Origin: Micromonospora foliorum
GTDB lineage: Bacteria; Actinomycetota; Actinomycetes; Mycobacteriales; Micromonosporaceae
Assembly (NCBI RefSeq): GCF_022229015.1
Contig: NZ_JAKKFF010000054.1
Location: forward strand, 1-40,840
Reading direction: 5' to 3'
DNA: 40,840 bases
In this document: positions 1 through 7,722 of the stretch, piece after piece
Layout: the number at the start of each line of letters is the position of its first letter
How positions within the stretch are numbered: position 1 is the first letter of the stretch
The notes under the pieces: generated by a model
What the model saw: the letters and a program-made list of their open reading frames with translations, nothing else
Told to the model about the DNA's origin: nothing
The model's database searches: none
Made by a program: the position numbers and the translations under genes

Positions 1-213
1 CCCCGGGCCACCGGCGTCACCCGGGCCGCCAGGCCCGACGGGCCCTGCCGGGCCGCCGGAGCGAGGCTGCTCCTCGTCGTACGACGGGTAGAAGCGTGCC
101 TCGGTCGGACGGGCACGCCCGGAGGCGCCCCGGTCGGGGCCGGGCACCGACGCGCGCCCGGCGCTGCGATGCAGGTACGGATGCGGGACGCCGGCAGACG
201 AGGTCGCGGACAT
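1..213 (-). CDS. N-terminal part of a Pro/Gly-rich protein, runs off the left edge
   Basis: An open frame reads leftward from an ATG at 213 to base 1 with no stop, giving 71 residues. It starts MSATSSAGVPHPYLHRS, then becomes rich in Pro, Gly, Ala and Arg (PAGPVGPGGPGDAGGPG near the edge), as in the disordered cytoplasmic N-termini of actinobacterial membrane or cell-wall proteins. No domain is visible in the part present. It lies 75 bp downstream of the sugar epimerase gene on the same strand. A LytR-CpsA-Psr (LCP) type wall-polymer ligase is one guess from neighbourhood and composition, but nothing in these 71 residues proves it. A competing frame at 17-241 looks like a shadow. Confidence 0.5.
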   Translation of the reverse strand, partial: MSATSSAGVPHPYLHRSAGRASVPGPDRGASGRARPTEARFYPSYDEEQPRSGGPAGPVGPGGPGDAGGPG

Positions 214-288
214 GTAACTCAGGGTACGTAGCGGGAGCCACCGCCGCCTTCAGGCGACACTCAGCGGCGGGCGTACGCGGAGATCCGG

Positions 289-1266
289 TTACCCTAGCCG
301 CGCCCGGAAGTACTCGATCGTGCGTCGCAGGCCGTCTTCGGGCGCGACCGACGGCTCGTATCCGAGCAGTTCACGAGCCAGCGTGAGATCTGGCCGGCGC
401 ATCTCCGGGTCGTCCGAGCTGCGGGTGACATAGGTCACCTTCGAGGTGCTGTCGGAGAGCGACACGATCAACTCGGCGAGTTGCCGCATGGTCAGCTCGT
501 GCTCGGTGCCGCAGTTGACCGGACCCGTCTCGGTCGAGTCGAGCAGCAGCAGGATGCCGCGCACCAGATCCTCGACGAAGCAGATGGACCGGGTCTGGTT
601 GCCCGTGCCGTGCACGGTGATCGGCTCACCGCGCAGCGCCTGCGAGATGAAGGTCGGGATGGCGCGGCCGTCGTCCGGGCGCATCCGCGGGCCGTACGTG
701 TTGAAGATCCGGACGATCGCCGCGTCGAGCCCGCGGTAGCGGTGGTACGCCATCGTCGCGGCCTCGGAGAAGCGCTTGGCCTCGTCGTAGACGCTGCGGA
801 CACCGATCGGGTTGACGTTTCCCCAGTAGGTCTCCCGCTGCGGGTGCTCCTTCGGGTCCCCGTACGCCTCGCTGGTGGAGGCCATCAGGAACCGGGCGCC
901 GTCGGCGACCGCGCGCTCCAGCAGGTGCAGGGTGCCCACCGAGCCGACCCGGAGGATCTCCACCGGCAGTTGGGCGAAGTCGGTGGGGCTGGCCGGGGAG
1001 GCCATGTGCAGGATCGCGTCGAACCGCTCGGCCAACGCCGGGTGGTGGGTCGGCAGCCCGTCGGAGATGTCCGCCTCGACGAGGGTGAAGGTCGGCCGGT
1101 CCAGCAGGTGGGCGACGTTCTCCTTGGAGCCGGTCACGAAGTTGTCCAGCGCCACCACCGTGCAACCCCGGGCGATCAGGGCGTCCACCAGGTGCGACGG
1201 GACGAAGCCAGCTCCGCCGGTGACGAGGACGCGGTGACCGGAACCAAAGCGCTCAGCAACCTTCAT
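289..1266 (-). CDS. NAD-dependent epimerase/dehydratase, UDP-glucuronate decarboxylase-like
   Basis: This 325-residue extended short-chain dehydrogenase/reductase probably acts on a nucleotide sugar in the cytoplasm. The N-terminal nucleotide-binding loop is GGAGFVPSH (residues 17-25). The catalytic pair is Y160 and K164 in SVYDEAKRF, with the conserved STSEAYGDP strand before it. RIFNTYGPRM and HGTGNQTRSICFVEDLV are typical of UDP-glucuronate decarboxylase and dTDP-glucose dehydratase relatives. The ATG at 1266 is chosen because the family begins just before the Rossmann loop; the open frame continues upstream to 1542 across the terminator hairpin, which is not coding. The third glycine of the usual GxxGxxG is a proline (P23). 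The precise sugar substrate cannot be read from sequence. Confidence 0.85.
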   Translation of the reverse strand: MKVAERFGSGHRVLVTGGAGFVPSHLVDALIARGCTVVALDNFVTGSKENVAHLLDRPTFTLVEADISDGLPTHHPALAERFDAILHMASPASPTDFAQLPVEILRVGSVGTLHLLERAVADGARFLMASTSEAYGDPKEHPQRETYWGNVNPIGVRSVYDEAKRFSEAATMAYHRYRGLDAAIVRIFNTYGPRMRPDDGRAIPTFISQALRGEPITVHGTGNQTRSICFVEDLVRGILLLLDSTETGPVNCGTEHELTMRQLAELIVSLSDSTSKVTYVTRSSDDPEMRRPDLTLARELLGYEPSVAPEDGLRRTIEYFRARLG

Positions 1267-1299
1267 ACCGCTCAGCCTACCGACCGCCGAATTCGCGGA

Positions 1300-1340
1300 C
1301 GGGGTCCCCTGTTGACGTCGCGCGTCGACAGGGGACCCCG
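1300..1340. terminator. Strong intrinsic-type hairpin downstream of the first symporter operon
   Basis: A stem of about 18 bp pairs 1300-1317 with 1323-1340, with one G-T pair and a 5-nt loop. It sits between the end of the symporter gene (1358) and the start of the epimerase gene (1266), both leftward. It lacks a clear T-tract, which is common in actinobacteria. It probably isolates the epimerase gene from symporter transcription. Confidence 0.75.
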
Positions 1341-1357
1341 CTGTGGAGGTGGCGCGA

Positions 1358-3049
1358 TCAGTGGGCGCCGGCGCCGGTGAGGGCGCGCACCTCCAGCTCC
1401 GCGTACTTGTCCTCGTCGTGCTCCTTGGAGATGACGGTGCCGATCCACCCGCAGAGGAAACCGAACGGGATGGAGAGGATGCCCGGGTTGGACAGCGGGA
1501 ACCACTGCCAGTCGTGGTCCGGGAACATCGAGGTCGCCGCACCGGAGACCACCGGCGAGAAGAACACCAGCAGTACGGCCGAGAGCAGCCCCCCGTAGAT
1601 CGCCCACACCGCGCCGGACGTGTTGAACCGCCGCCAGAAGAGGCTGTAGAGGATCGCTGGCAGGTTGCCCGAGGCGGCGACGGCGAAGGCCAGCGCCACC
1701 AGGAACGCCACGTTGAGGTTCTGCGCGTAGATCGACAGGGCGATCGACACCGCGCCGATCACCAGGGCGGAGATCCGGGCGACCCGCACCTCCTGCCGCT
1801 CCGACGCCTCACCCTTCTTCAGCACGTTCGCGTAGAAGTCGTGCGCCAGGCTGGACGACGAGGCCAACGTCAACCCGGCGACCACCGCGAGGATGGTGGC
1901 GAAGGCGACCGCCGCGATGATCGCGAGCAGGGCTGCCCCGCCCAGTTCGCCGCCGAAGAAGTCGATGCCGAGCGCCTCGGCCAACTGCGGCGCGGCGGTG
2001 TTGCCGGCCTTGTCCTGTGCCGTGATCGCCTGGCTGCCCACCAACGCCGCCGCACCGAAGCCGAGGGCCAGGGTGAGCAGGTAGAACGTGCCGATGATGC
2101 CGATCGCCCAGAGCACGCTCTTACGGGCCGCCTTCGCGGTCGGCACCGTGTAGAAGCGGATCAGGATGTGCGGCAGACCGGCGGTGCCGAGCACCAGGGC
2201 GATACCCAGGGACAGCAGATCCACCTTGTTGTAGAAGGTCTGCGTCGAGTTGCCGGCGACCTCGACGCCGTACCGCAACCCGGGTTCGAGGAACGCGTTG
2301 CCCTTGCCGGAGGCCGCGGCCGCCTGGCCGAGCAGCTCCGACAGGTTGAAGTTGAACTTCGCCAGCACCAGGATCGTCATCAGCAGCGCGCCACCCATGA
2401 GCAGGAACGCCTTGACGATCTGCACGTAGGTGGTGCCCTTCATCCCGCCCACGGTGACGTAGATGATCATTAGCGCACCGACCATGACGATGGTGGCGAT
2501 CTTCGCGGTGGACGCGTCCATGCCGAGGAAGGTCGTCCCCGGCCGGATGCCGAGCAGCAACGCGACAAGCGCGCCGGCGCCCACCATCTGCGCGAGCAGG
2601 TAGAAGATCGACACCGTGATGGTGGAGACCGCCGCCGCCGTACGCACCGGACGCTGACGCATCCGGAACGCCAGCACGTCCGCCATCGTGTACCGGCCCG
2701 AGTTGCGCAGCAGCTCCGCGACCAGCAGCAGGGCCACCAGCCAGGCGACCAGGAAGCCGATCGAGTAGAGGAAGCCGTCGTAGCCGTACAGCGCGATGAT
2801 GCCGGCGATGCCGAGGAACGACGCGGCCGACATGTAGTCGCCGCCGATCGCCATGCCGTTCTGGAAGCCGGAGAAGGACCGGCCGCCCGCGTAGAAGTCG
2901 GTAGCCGTCTTGGTCTGCCGGCTGGCCCAGATGGTGATGCCCAGGGTCACCGCCACGAAGACCAGGAAGAGCGTGATGGTCAGGTTGCGGGCGGTGTGGT
3001 TGCCCGCCTCCGCCGCGAGGAACGTCTCAACCGCGTGAACCGTCTTCAC
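1358..3049 (-). CDS. actP: Cation/acetate symporter, sodium:solute symporter (SSS) family
   Basis: A 563-residue polytopic membrane protein of the SSS family, close in layout to ActP/MctC-type monocarboxylate permeases that import acetate or similar short acids with a cation. An N-terminal membrane segment is followed by TATDFYAGGRSFSGFQNG and GDYMSAASFLGIAGI, the hallmark first helices of the acetate-permease branch. About 13 membrane helices follow. LPHILIRFYTVPTAKAARKS is the typical mid-protein signature. The GTG start at 3049 has GGAGG about 7 nt upstream. It overlaps the DUF485 gene by 23 nt, so the two are probably translationally coupled. Substrate (acetate, propionate or pyruvate) is inferred from family. 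Confidence 0.88.
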   Translation of the reverse strand: MKTVHAVETFLAAEAGNHTARNLTITLFLVFVAVTLGITIWASRQTKTATDFYAGGRSFSGFQNGMAIGGDYMSAASFLGIAGIIALYGYDGFLYSIGFLVAWLVALLLVAELLRNSGRYTMADVLAFRMRQRPVRTAAAVSTITVSIFYLLAQMVGAGALVALLLGIRPGTTFLGMDASTAKIATIVMVGALMIIYVTVGGMKGTTYVQIVKAFLLMGGALLMTILVLAKFNFNLSELLGQAAAASGKGNAFLEPGLRYGVEVAGNSTQTFYNKVDLLSLGIALVLGTAGLPHILIRFYTVPTAKAARKSVLWAIGIIGTFYLLTLALGFGAAALVGSQAITAQDKAGNTAAPQLAEALGIDFFGGELGGAALLAIIAAVAFATILAVVAGLTLASSSSLAHDFYANVLKKGEASERQEVRVARISALVIGAVSIALSIYAQNLNVAFLVALAFAVAASGNLPAILYSLFWRRFNTSGAVWAIYGGLLSAVLLVFFSPVVSGAATSMFPDHDWQWFPLSNPGILSIPFGFLCGWIGTVISKEHDEDKYAELEVRALTGAGAH

Positions 3050-3392
3050 GGGTCACCTCCCCGATCTCGGCGCGGATCCGGTCCGCGATGGGGTCGATCT
3101 TCCGGTCCGCGTACCGGGAGTAGAGCCAGGCGATCAGGAACGTGGAGACGAACTGGAGCAGGCCGAAGACCAGCGCGACGTTGATGTTGCTGCCGAACAG
3201 CTTCGTGCCCATGAAGTCCCGGGCGTACGCGGAGAGAATGACGTAGAGCGCATACCACAGGAAGAAAGCGACGGTCATCGGGAAGACGAAGCCGCGCAGC
3301 GCACGCCGCAGCCCGGCGAACTCGTCCGACCGTTGTACGGCCAGGTACTTGTCCGACTGGGAAGCGGCCGGAGCGGGTGTGTCCGTGGACAT
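3027..3392 (-). CDS. DUF485 small membrane protein, partner of the symporter
   Basis: A 121-residue protein with two membrane helices (around 34-56 and 72-92) and the family-typical FVFPMTVAFFLWYALYVILS, followed by the FLIAWLYSRYADRKIDPIAD region. DUF485 proteins (YjcH in E. coli) are nearly always encoded directly before an ActP-type symporter, as here, and overlap its gene. Their molecular role is not settled; an accessory function for the transporter is the usual suggestion. The ATG at 3392 has an AAGGTGG ribosome-binding site. The 176 bp upstream carries a Crp-like dyad (3520-3533), which makes this the first gene of the operon. Confidence 0.88.
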   Translation of the reverse strand: MSTDTPAPAASQSDKYLAVQRSDEFAGLRRALRGFVFPMTVAFFLWYALYVILSAYARDFMGTKLFGSNINVALVFGLLQFVSTFLIAWLYSRYADRKIDPIADRIRAEIGEVTREDGSRG

Positions 3393-3519
3393 TTGTGGAT
3401 CACCACCTTCACAGGCGTCAGAGGAGTTTCGCGCACCGTAAAGAGCGCACTCCCCGGCAGGGAAGGCTGAGATCGACGCCGGTCGGCGAGTGCGCCGAGC
3501 GGTTGACTGGCTGCGCCAG

Positions 3520-3550
3520 GTGACTCAGGTCACTGCGGTGATCGGTCACC
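3520..3550. promoter_or_regulatory. Crp/GlxR-like dyad followed by a second inverted repeat upstream of the DUF485-actP operon
   Basis: Positions 3520-3533 read GTGA-N6-TCAC, the core of the Crp/GlxR consensus (TGTGA-N6-TCACA). A second dyad, GGTGA-N4-TCACC, lies at 3537-3550. Both are about 130-160 bp upstream of the DUF485 start, in the only long non-coding stretch before the operon. In corynebacteria, acetate-uptake genes are under the Crp-type regulator GlxR, so the site makes sense in context, but no binding is shown. Confidence 0.4.
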
Positions 3551-3568
3551 CCCGGGTGGGGCGTCCGT

Positions 3569-4102
3569 TCAGGCCGGCAGCTCGTGATAGCGACCGCGGT
3601 AGTGCAGCAGCGGAGCGGCCTCCTCGGCCAGGTCGACCGCCTCGATCGTGGCCTCGACCAGCAGGCCCCAGCCGTACTCCCGGGCGGTGTCCAGCCGGCA
3701 CCCGGCCCAGCCGCCGGCGTCCGCCGGGACCGGCCCGTACGGCGTCTCGGTCCACGTGCCGGTGGCGAAGAGCCCGCCCGGGGCAGGGAAGAGGCCGGCG
3801 AACCGGTCGGCGAGTTGCCGGTGTGGCGGGCCGAGCGGCGTGACCGCGAACCGCCCCGACTCCTCGACGGCCGCCCACAGGTCGGACTCCGGGTCGATCA
3901 GCCCGAGCAGCCGGTCCGGTTCCCCCTCGGCCACCAGGGTGGACGAGACGGTCAGCCCGGCCGGGCCGGGCGCCGTCCAGAGGGTCACCGGTGCGGCGAG
4001 GCGACCACGCAGCCGGCGTACCGGCGACCGCTGCCCGGTCGGCACCGCGAACGGGTCGGTGTGGTGGATCTCGGCACCCGGCTCATGATTCACGTGAAAC
4101 AT
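3569..4102 (-). CDS. Flavin reductase-like, FMN-binding split-barrel protein
   Basis: A 177-residue protein resembling the flavin reductase/FMN-binding split-barrel family. Visible features are a barrel strand with APVTLWTA then GLTVSST, a middle part with GLIDPESDLWAAVEESGRFAV typical of this fold, and a C-terminal LLHYRGRYHEL. Members reduce flavin with NAD(P)H for a partner oxygenase or bind FMN without a known reaction. The ATG at 4102 is chosen because MFHVNHEP starts there after a GGCGGG stretch and overlaps the hydrolase gene by 20 nt; an ATG at 4141 is possible. The start codon lies inside a parS-like site. The partner enzyme is unknown; the upstream hydrolase is the obvious operon mate. 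Confidence 0.7.
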   Translation of the reverse strand: MFHVNHEPGAEIHHTDPFAVPTGQRSPVRRLRGRLAAPVTLWTAPGPAGLTVSSTLVAEGEPDRLLGLIDPESDLWAAVEESGRFAVTPLGPPHRQLADRFAGLFPAPGGLFATGTWTETPYGPVPADAGGWAGCRLDTAREYGWGLLVEATIEAVDLAEEAAPLLHYRGRYHELPA

Positions 4103-4982
4103 TGTGACCCGCCCCGCCCGTCGCCCGAACTTGACCGGCAAAGGAGCGAATCAGGGCGGCCACCTCGTCCGGTCTCGTGTCGAGCACGAAGTGCCCGCCG
4201 TCGAGCAGGTGCACCTCCGCCCCCGGCACGTCGGAGCGGTACGCCTCGGCTTCCGAGACCTCGAACGAGGTGTCGTACCGACCCCAGACCACCAGCAGCG
4301 GCGGCTGGGTCCGCCGGAGCCACTCCTGCCAGGTCGGGTACGAGGCGACGTTGGTCCGGTAGTCGTACTGGAGGTCCAGTTGACGCTCGATCTCCCCGGG
4401 GCGACTGAGGAAGGCGTGCTCGTCGGCCCACAGGTCGGGGTCGTACCGCTCCGGGTCCGGATCGTTGCCGACGTGCCGGGTCCGGATCGCCGCCGGCGAG
4501 AGGACGTTCTCCCGGACCGCCGCCTCGTGCGCGGCCCGGTCCTGCCAGAAGGCCCGGCGGGTGCCCCAGAGCGGGCCCAGCCCCGCGTCGTGGGTCACCG
4601 CGTTCTGCACGATGAGGCCGCGCAGCCGGCCCGGATCGGCGAGGACCATCCGGAACCCCACCGGCCCGCCGTAGTCCTGCACGTAGAGCAGGTAGTCCTC
4701 CACGCCGACGGCGGCGACGAAACCCGCCATCGTCTCGGCGATCCGGTCGAAGGTGTAGGGGCTCCGCGGATCCGGGGCGGCGCTGTGCCCGAAGCCGGGG
4801 TAGTCCGGCGCGATCAGCCGGAACTGGTCGGCGAGCCGGTCGAACAGCGGCTCGAACATGCGCGACGAGGACGGGAAGCCGTGCAGGAGCAGCAGCACGG
4901 GCGCGTCCGGTGCCCCCGCCTCCCGGTAGAAGACCGAGAGCCCGTCGACGACGATGCTGCGGTAGCGCGTGTGCGAGCCCAT
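4083..4982 (-). CDS. Alpha/beta hydrolase with Asp nucleophile, epoxide hydrolase/haloalkane dehalogenase-like
   Basis: A 299-residue cytoplasmic alpha/beta hydrolase. The oxyanion motif HGFP is at about 34-37. The nucleophile elbow is VQDYGGPVG, placing Asp103 where esterases have Ser. The acid is expected near VVWGRYD and the catalytic His in GGHF. An Asp nucleophile is the mark of epoxide hydrolases and haloalkane dehalogenases rather than lipases. The cap domain lies between about 130 and 220. The ATG at 4982 is preferred over 5018 because GAGGGGG lies 8 nt before it. The gene ends inside the start of the flavin reductase gene, suggesting an operon. The substrate is not identifiable. Confidence 0.82.
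   Translation of the reverse strand: MGSHTRYRSIVVDGLSVFYREAGAPDAPVLLLLHGFPSSSRMFEPLFDRLADQFRLIAPDYPGFGHSAAPDPRSPYTFDRIAETMAGFVAAVGVEDYLLYVQDYGGPVGFRMVLADPGRLRGLIVQNAVTHDAGLGPLWGTRRAFWQDRAAHEAAVRENVLSPAAIRTRHVGNDPDPERYDPDLWADEHAFLSRPGEIERQLDLQYDYRTNVASYPTWQEWLRRTQPPLLVVWGRYDTSFEVSEAEAYRSDVPGAEVHLLDGGHFVLDTRPDEVAALIRSFAGQVRATGGAGHNVSRES
4086..4101. promoter_or_regulatory. parS-like ParB-binding site inside a gene overlap
   Basis: Read on the minus strand, these 16 bases are TGTTTCACGTGAATCA. This differs at one position from the parS palindrome TGTTTCACGTGAAACA known from Streptomyces and close to that of Bacillus. The site spans the 3' end of the hydrolase gene and the first codons of the flavin reductase gene. 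I found no second copy in the window. parS sites cluster around chromosome origins, so the window may be in the origin-proximal part of the chromosome. Confidence 0.6.
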
Positions 4983-5071
4983 GCCGACTGCCCCCTCGTC
5001 CCCGACTGCTCGCACCATAACGAGGGGCGGGCGCCGCGGACCGGCGTTCGGCCGGATGGGATGGTCCGCGC

Positions 5072-6775
5072 TCAGCGGCGAGGGGTGACCGTGGCCAGCA
5101 GCTCCGGTTGGCGTCGGTCCAGCACGTCGCCGGCCAGGTAGGCGCCCAGCAGCGCCGCCCCCAGCCCGTACGCGACGCCGACCGGCAGGGCCAACCAGAG
5201 CCAGGCGTCACCGAGCAGCGCGGCGGCCACCACCATCGGCACCGCGGCGACCGCCGAGGAGAGCATGGCCAGCAGGGTGAGCAGCCCTTTCGCCAGGCCC
5301 GCACCGCTGTTCATGGCGAACGGGTTGCTCGTCTCCGGCAGCGAGTACGCCCCCAGCACCGAGACCAGGCTGTTGACCGCCAGCCCGGCGCCGTAGGTGG
5401 CGACCAGGCTTCCGGCCGTGAGCCCGATCCAACCCGGTTGACCGAGCAGCACCGACAGCACCACCGCGACGACCGCCAGCATGGGCAGCACGTACAGCGA
5501 GAAGGCCGTCATCCGGGCCCGCAGCTCGACCCGGCCGGGCACCCCGGCCACCACGTTCGCGGCGTACGCGCTGCCGTCGAAGCCGAACTGGTTGGCGAGC
5601 GTGACGGCGGCGAGCACGCCCACGAAGACCATCGAGATGGTGACCACGACAGGTGAGCTGTCGCTGGCAGCCGCCGTCAACCCCTCGTCCTCCATGGCCG
5701 CGAAGTCCCCGCCGGTAACGTTGATCATCACTGGCACGAAGATGCCGACCACCGCGATCGTGATCAGGTTGGCTCGGCGGCGAGCGTCCCGCCACCAGTA
5801 GCGGGCCTCCCTGGCGACCAGGGCACCGAATTGGTCCCGGCGGGTCCAGCCGGCGACCCGGGGAAACAGTTGGGCGACTGCACCGCCGGCAACTCCGCGT
5901 CGTACCGGGGCCTTACCGGCGCTCGCCGCACCCACCATCGCCGACTCGAGCGACCGGGACCACCAGGACAGCAGGGCACCGAGCGCCACCACCGTGATCA
6001 GCAACTTGACCGGTGCCGCCCACACCCGCCCCTGGGCCACGTCGATGCCGACGGTCCACGGAGCGCCCAACGGCGTCCAACCGATCACCGTCGCCGCACC
6101 GGTCAACCGGGCCCAGTCCGCCTCCCGCAGCGCGGCGAGGCCGAAGACCTGCAACGGGCCGAGCAGCGCGGCCGTCACCGCCAGCAGCACGGCCGCCAGG
6201 TCGCGGACCCGTCGGGACCGCAACATGGTGGCGAAGGCGCTTGTCACCGCCCGGCTGGCGGCCACACAGAGCAGCAGCCCGGCGAGCACACCCACGACGG
6301 CGACCAACCCCGCCGACCAGCCCCCCAACGACCAGGCGGTCAGCACCAACCCGAACGACGCGATGAGCACCGCCAGCGCCGGCACGCTGATCAGGGCCGC
6401 CGCGAACAGGCCGGTCACCAGGGTGCGCCGGGGCAGCGGCAGCAGCGCGAACCGGGCCGGGTCCAGTGTCTCGTCCACACCGAAGAAGACCAGTGGCAGA
6501 AGCAGCCAACCGAGCACCAGCAGCCCGCCGCCCGCCGCCGCGACCAGGACCGCGTACCGGCCGTTGTCGGTCAGGCCCGGCGCGGCGAACAGGAAGAAAC
6601 CGCTGGCGGCGAACCACAGCCCGAGCAACGCGCCGCCGACGAACAGGGCGATCCGCCAGCCCTGGCCCCGAAAGTTGTTGCCCATCACCCGCAGCTTGAG
6701 CCGCACGAAGTGGCGAGCGGAGACCGACCGTACCGGCGCGGCGGGGGTGGCGTCCGCGCTCACTGGGAGAGCCAC
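5072..6775 (-). CDS. ABC-2 type transporter permease
   Basis: A 567-residue integral membrane protein with about 12 hydrophobic segments and a long cytoplasmic stretch near RRVAGWTRRDQFGALVAREARYW, a layout seen in large ABC-2 permeases of actinobacteria. It overlaps the end of the ATPase gene. From the ATG at 6775 the overlap is 16 nt; a GTG at 6763 would give the classic 4-nt GTGA overlap and is equally plausible. With the ATPase it would form an exporter. The cargo is unknown; the pair contains no resistance or lantibiotic signature I can recognise. Confidence 0.8.
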   Translation of the reverse strand: MALPVSADATPAAPVRSVSARHFVRLKLRVMGNNFRGQGWRIALFVGGALLGLWFAASGFFLFAAPGLTDNGRYAVLVAAAGGGLLVLGWLLLPLVFFGVDETLDPARFALLPLPRRTLVTGLFAAALISVPALAVLIASFGLVLTAWSLGGWSAGLVAVVGVLAGLLLCVAASRAVTSAFATMLRSRRVRDLAAVLLAVTAALLGPLQVFGLAALREADWARLTGAATVIGWTPLGAPWTVGIDVAQGRVWAAPVKLLITVVALGALLSWWSRSLESAMVGAASAGKAPVRRGVAGGAVAQLFPRVAGWTRRDQFGALVAREARYWWRDARRRANLITIAVVGIFVPVMINVTGGDFAAMEDEGLTAAASDSSPVVVTISMVFVGVLAAVTLANQFGFDGSAYAANVVAGVPGRVELRARMTAFSLYVLPMLAVVAVVLSVLLGQPGWIGLTAGSLVATYGAGLAVNSLVSVLGAYSLPETSNPFAMNSGAGLAKGLLTLLAMLSSAVAAVPMVVAAALLGDAWLWLALPVGVAYGLGAALLGAYLAGDVLDRRQPELLATVTPRR

Positions 6776-7524
6776 GACAGCTCCTGGCCGGTCGCGGTGC
6801 GCCCGCCGACCACCTCGACGAAGACCTGTTCCAACGAGCGACCGCCACGGACCTCGTCGATGGTCCCGACCCGCTTGATGGTGCCGCCGGCCAGGATCGC
6901 CACGTGCGAGCAGAGCCGCTCGACGACCTCCATCACGTGACTGGAGAACACCACCGTGCCGCCGGCGGCCGCGTACCGGGTGAGGATGTCCCGGATCAGC
7001 GCGGCGGAGACCGGGTCGACCGCCTCGAACGGCTCGTCCAACACCAGCACCCGGGGGCCGTGCAGCAGCGCGCAGGCCAGGCCGATCTTCTTCTTCATGC
7101 CCGCCGAGTAGTCCACCACAAGCGTCCGACCGGCGTCACCGAGCGCCAGCACGTCCAGCAGCTCGGCGGCCCGCTGGTCGACCACCGCCGGGTCCATCCC
7201 CCGCAACAACCCGTTGTACGCCAGCAGCTCCGCCCCGGTCAGCCGGTCGAACAGCCGGACCCCGTCGGGCATCACACCGAGCAGCCGCTTGGCGGTGACC
7301 GGGTCCTGCCAGACGTCGTGCCCGAGCACCCAGGCCGAGCCGGCGTCCGGTCGCAACAGCCCGACCGCCATCGACAGCGTGGTGGTCTTGCCGGCCCCGT
7401 TCGGGCCGAGCAGGCCGTAGAAGGAACCGGCGGGGACGTCCAGGTCGACGCCGGCCACCGCGATCGTGCCGTCGAACCGCTTGGCCAGGCCACGCAGTGC
7501 GAGCGCGGGGTGCTCAACAGTCAT
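6760..7524 (-). CDS. ABC transporter ATP-binding protein
   Basis: A 254-residue nucleotide-binding domain that energises the permease encoded directly downstream. Walker A is GPNGAGKTT (40-48). The signature motif is the variant YSAGMKKK (139-146). Walker B is VLVLDEPFEAVDP with Glu164, and the switch His is in SSHVMEVVERL. The YSxGMKKK form of the signature is common in ABC-2 exporters of the drug/antibiotic and Na+ export branches. The ATG at 7524 is the first start after a 198-bp intergenic region that holds a palindromic repeat. Confidence 0.9.
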   Translation of the reverse strand: MTVEHPALALRGLAKRFDGTIAVAGVDLDVPAGSFYGLLGPNGAGKTTTLSMAVGLLRPDAGSAWVLGHDVWQDPVTAKRLLGVMPDGVRLFDRLTGAELLAYNGLLRGMDPAVVDQRAAELLDVLALGDAGRTLVVDYSAGMKKKIGLACALLHGPRVLVLDEPFEAVDPVSAALIRDILTRYAAAGGTVVFSSHVMEVVERLCSHVAILAGGTIKRVGTIDEVRGGRSLEQVFVEVVGGRTATGQELSWLSQ

Positions 7525-7626
7525 GCGCCGACGTTATCCGTCGATCGCCAGTTCCGCCGTCCGGCGACGGGCGGACCCGCGATCATCCCCGAGGCGGACA
7601 AAGGCCCCGAGAAGGAGAACCACGCC

Positions 7627-7694
7627 GATCTTGCAGGTTCTGTCGTCGACCTGGGCAGATATGCGCCTTCTGCCGCGACAGAAAGTGCAAGATC
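7627..7694. repeat. Intergenic palindromic repeat, family A copy 1
   Basis: A long imperfect inverted repeat. The left arm 7627-7645 starts GATCTTGCA and ends TTCTGTCG. The right arm 7676-7694 is its complement with two mismatches. The 30-bp centre contains a smaller dyad (GGCAGA...TCTGCC). The same arms recur at 39265-39332. It lies between the ABC ATPase start and the second symporter's stop. Confidence 0.65.
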
Positions 7695-7722
7695 GCGGAG
7701 GCAGGATCTGCGGCAGCTGCGA

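Noticed and set aside
1343..2473. A 376-codon plus-strand open frame
   Set aside because: It is antisense of the symporter gene, with strongly charged low-complexity composition.
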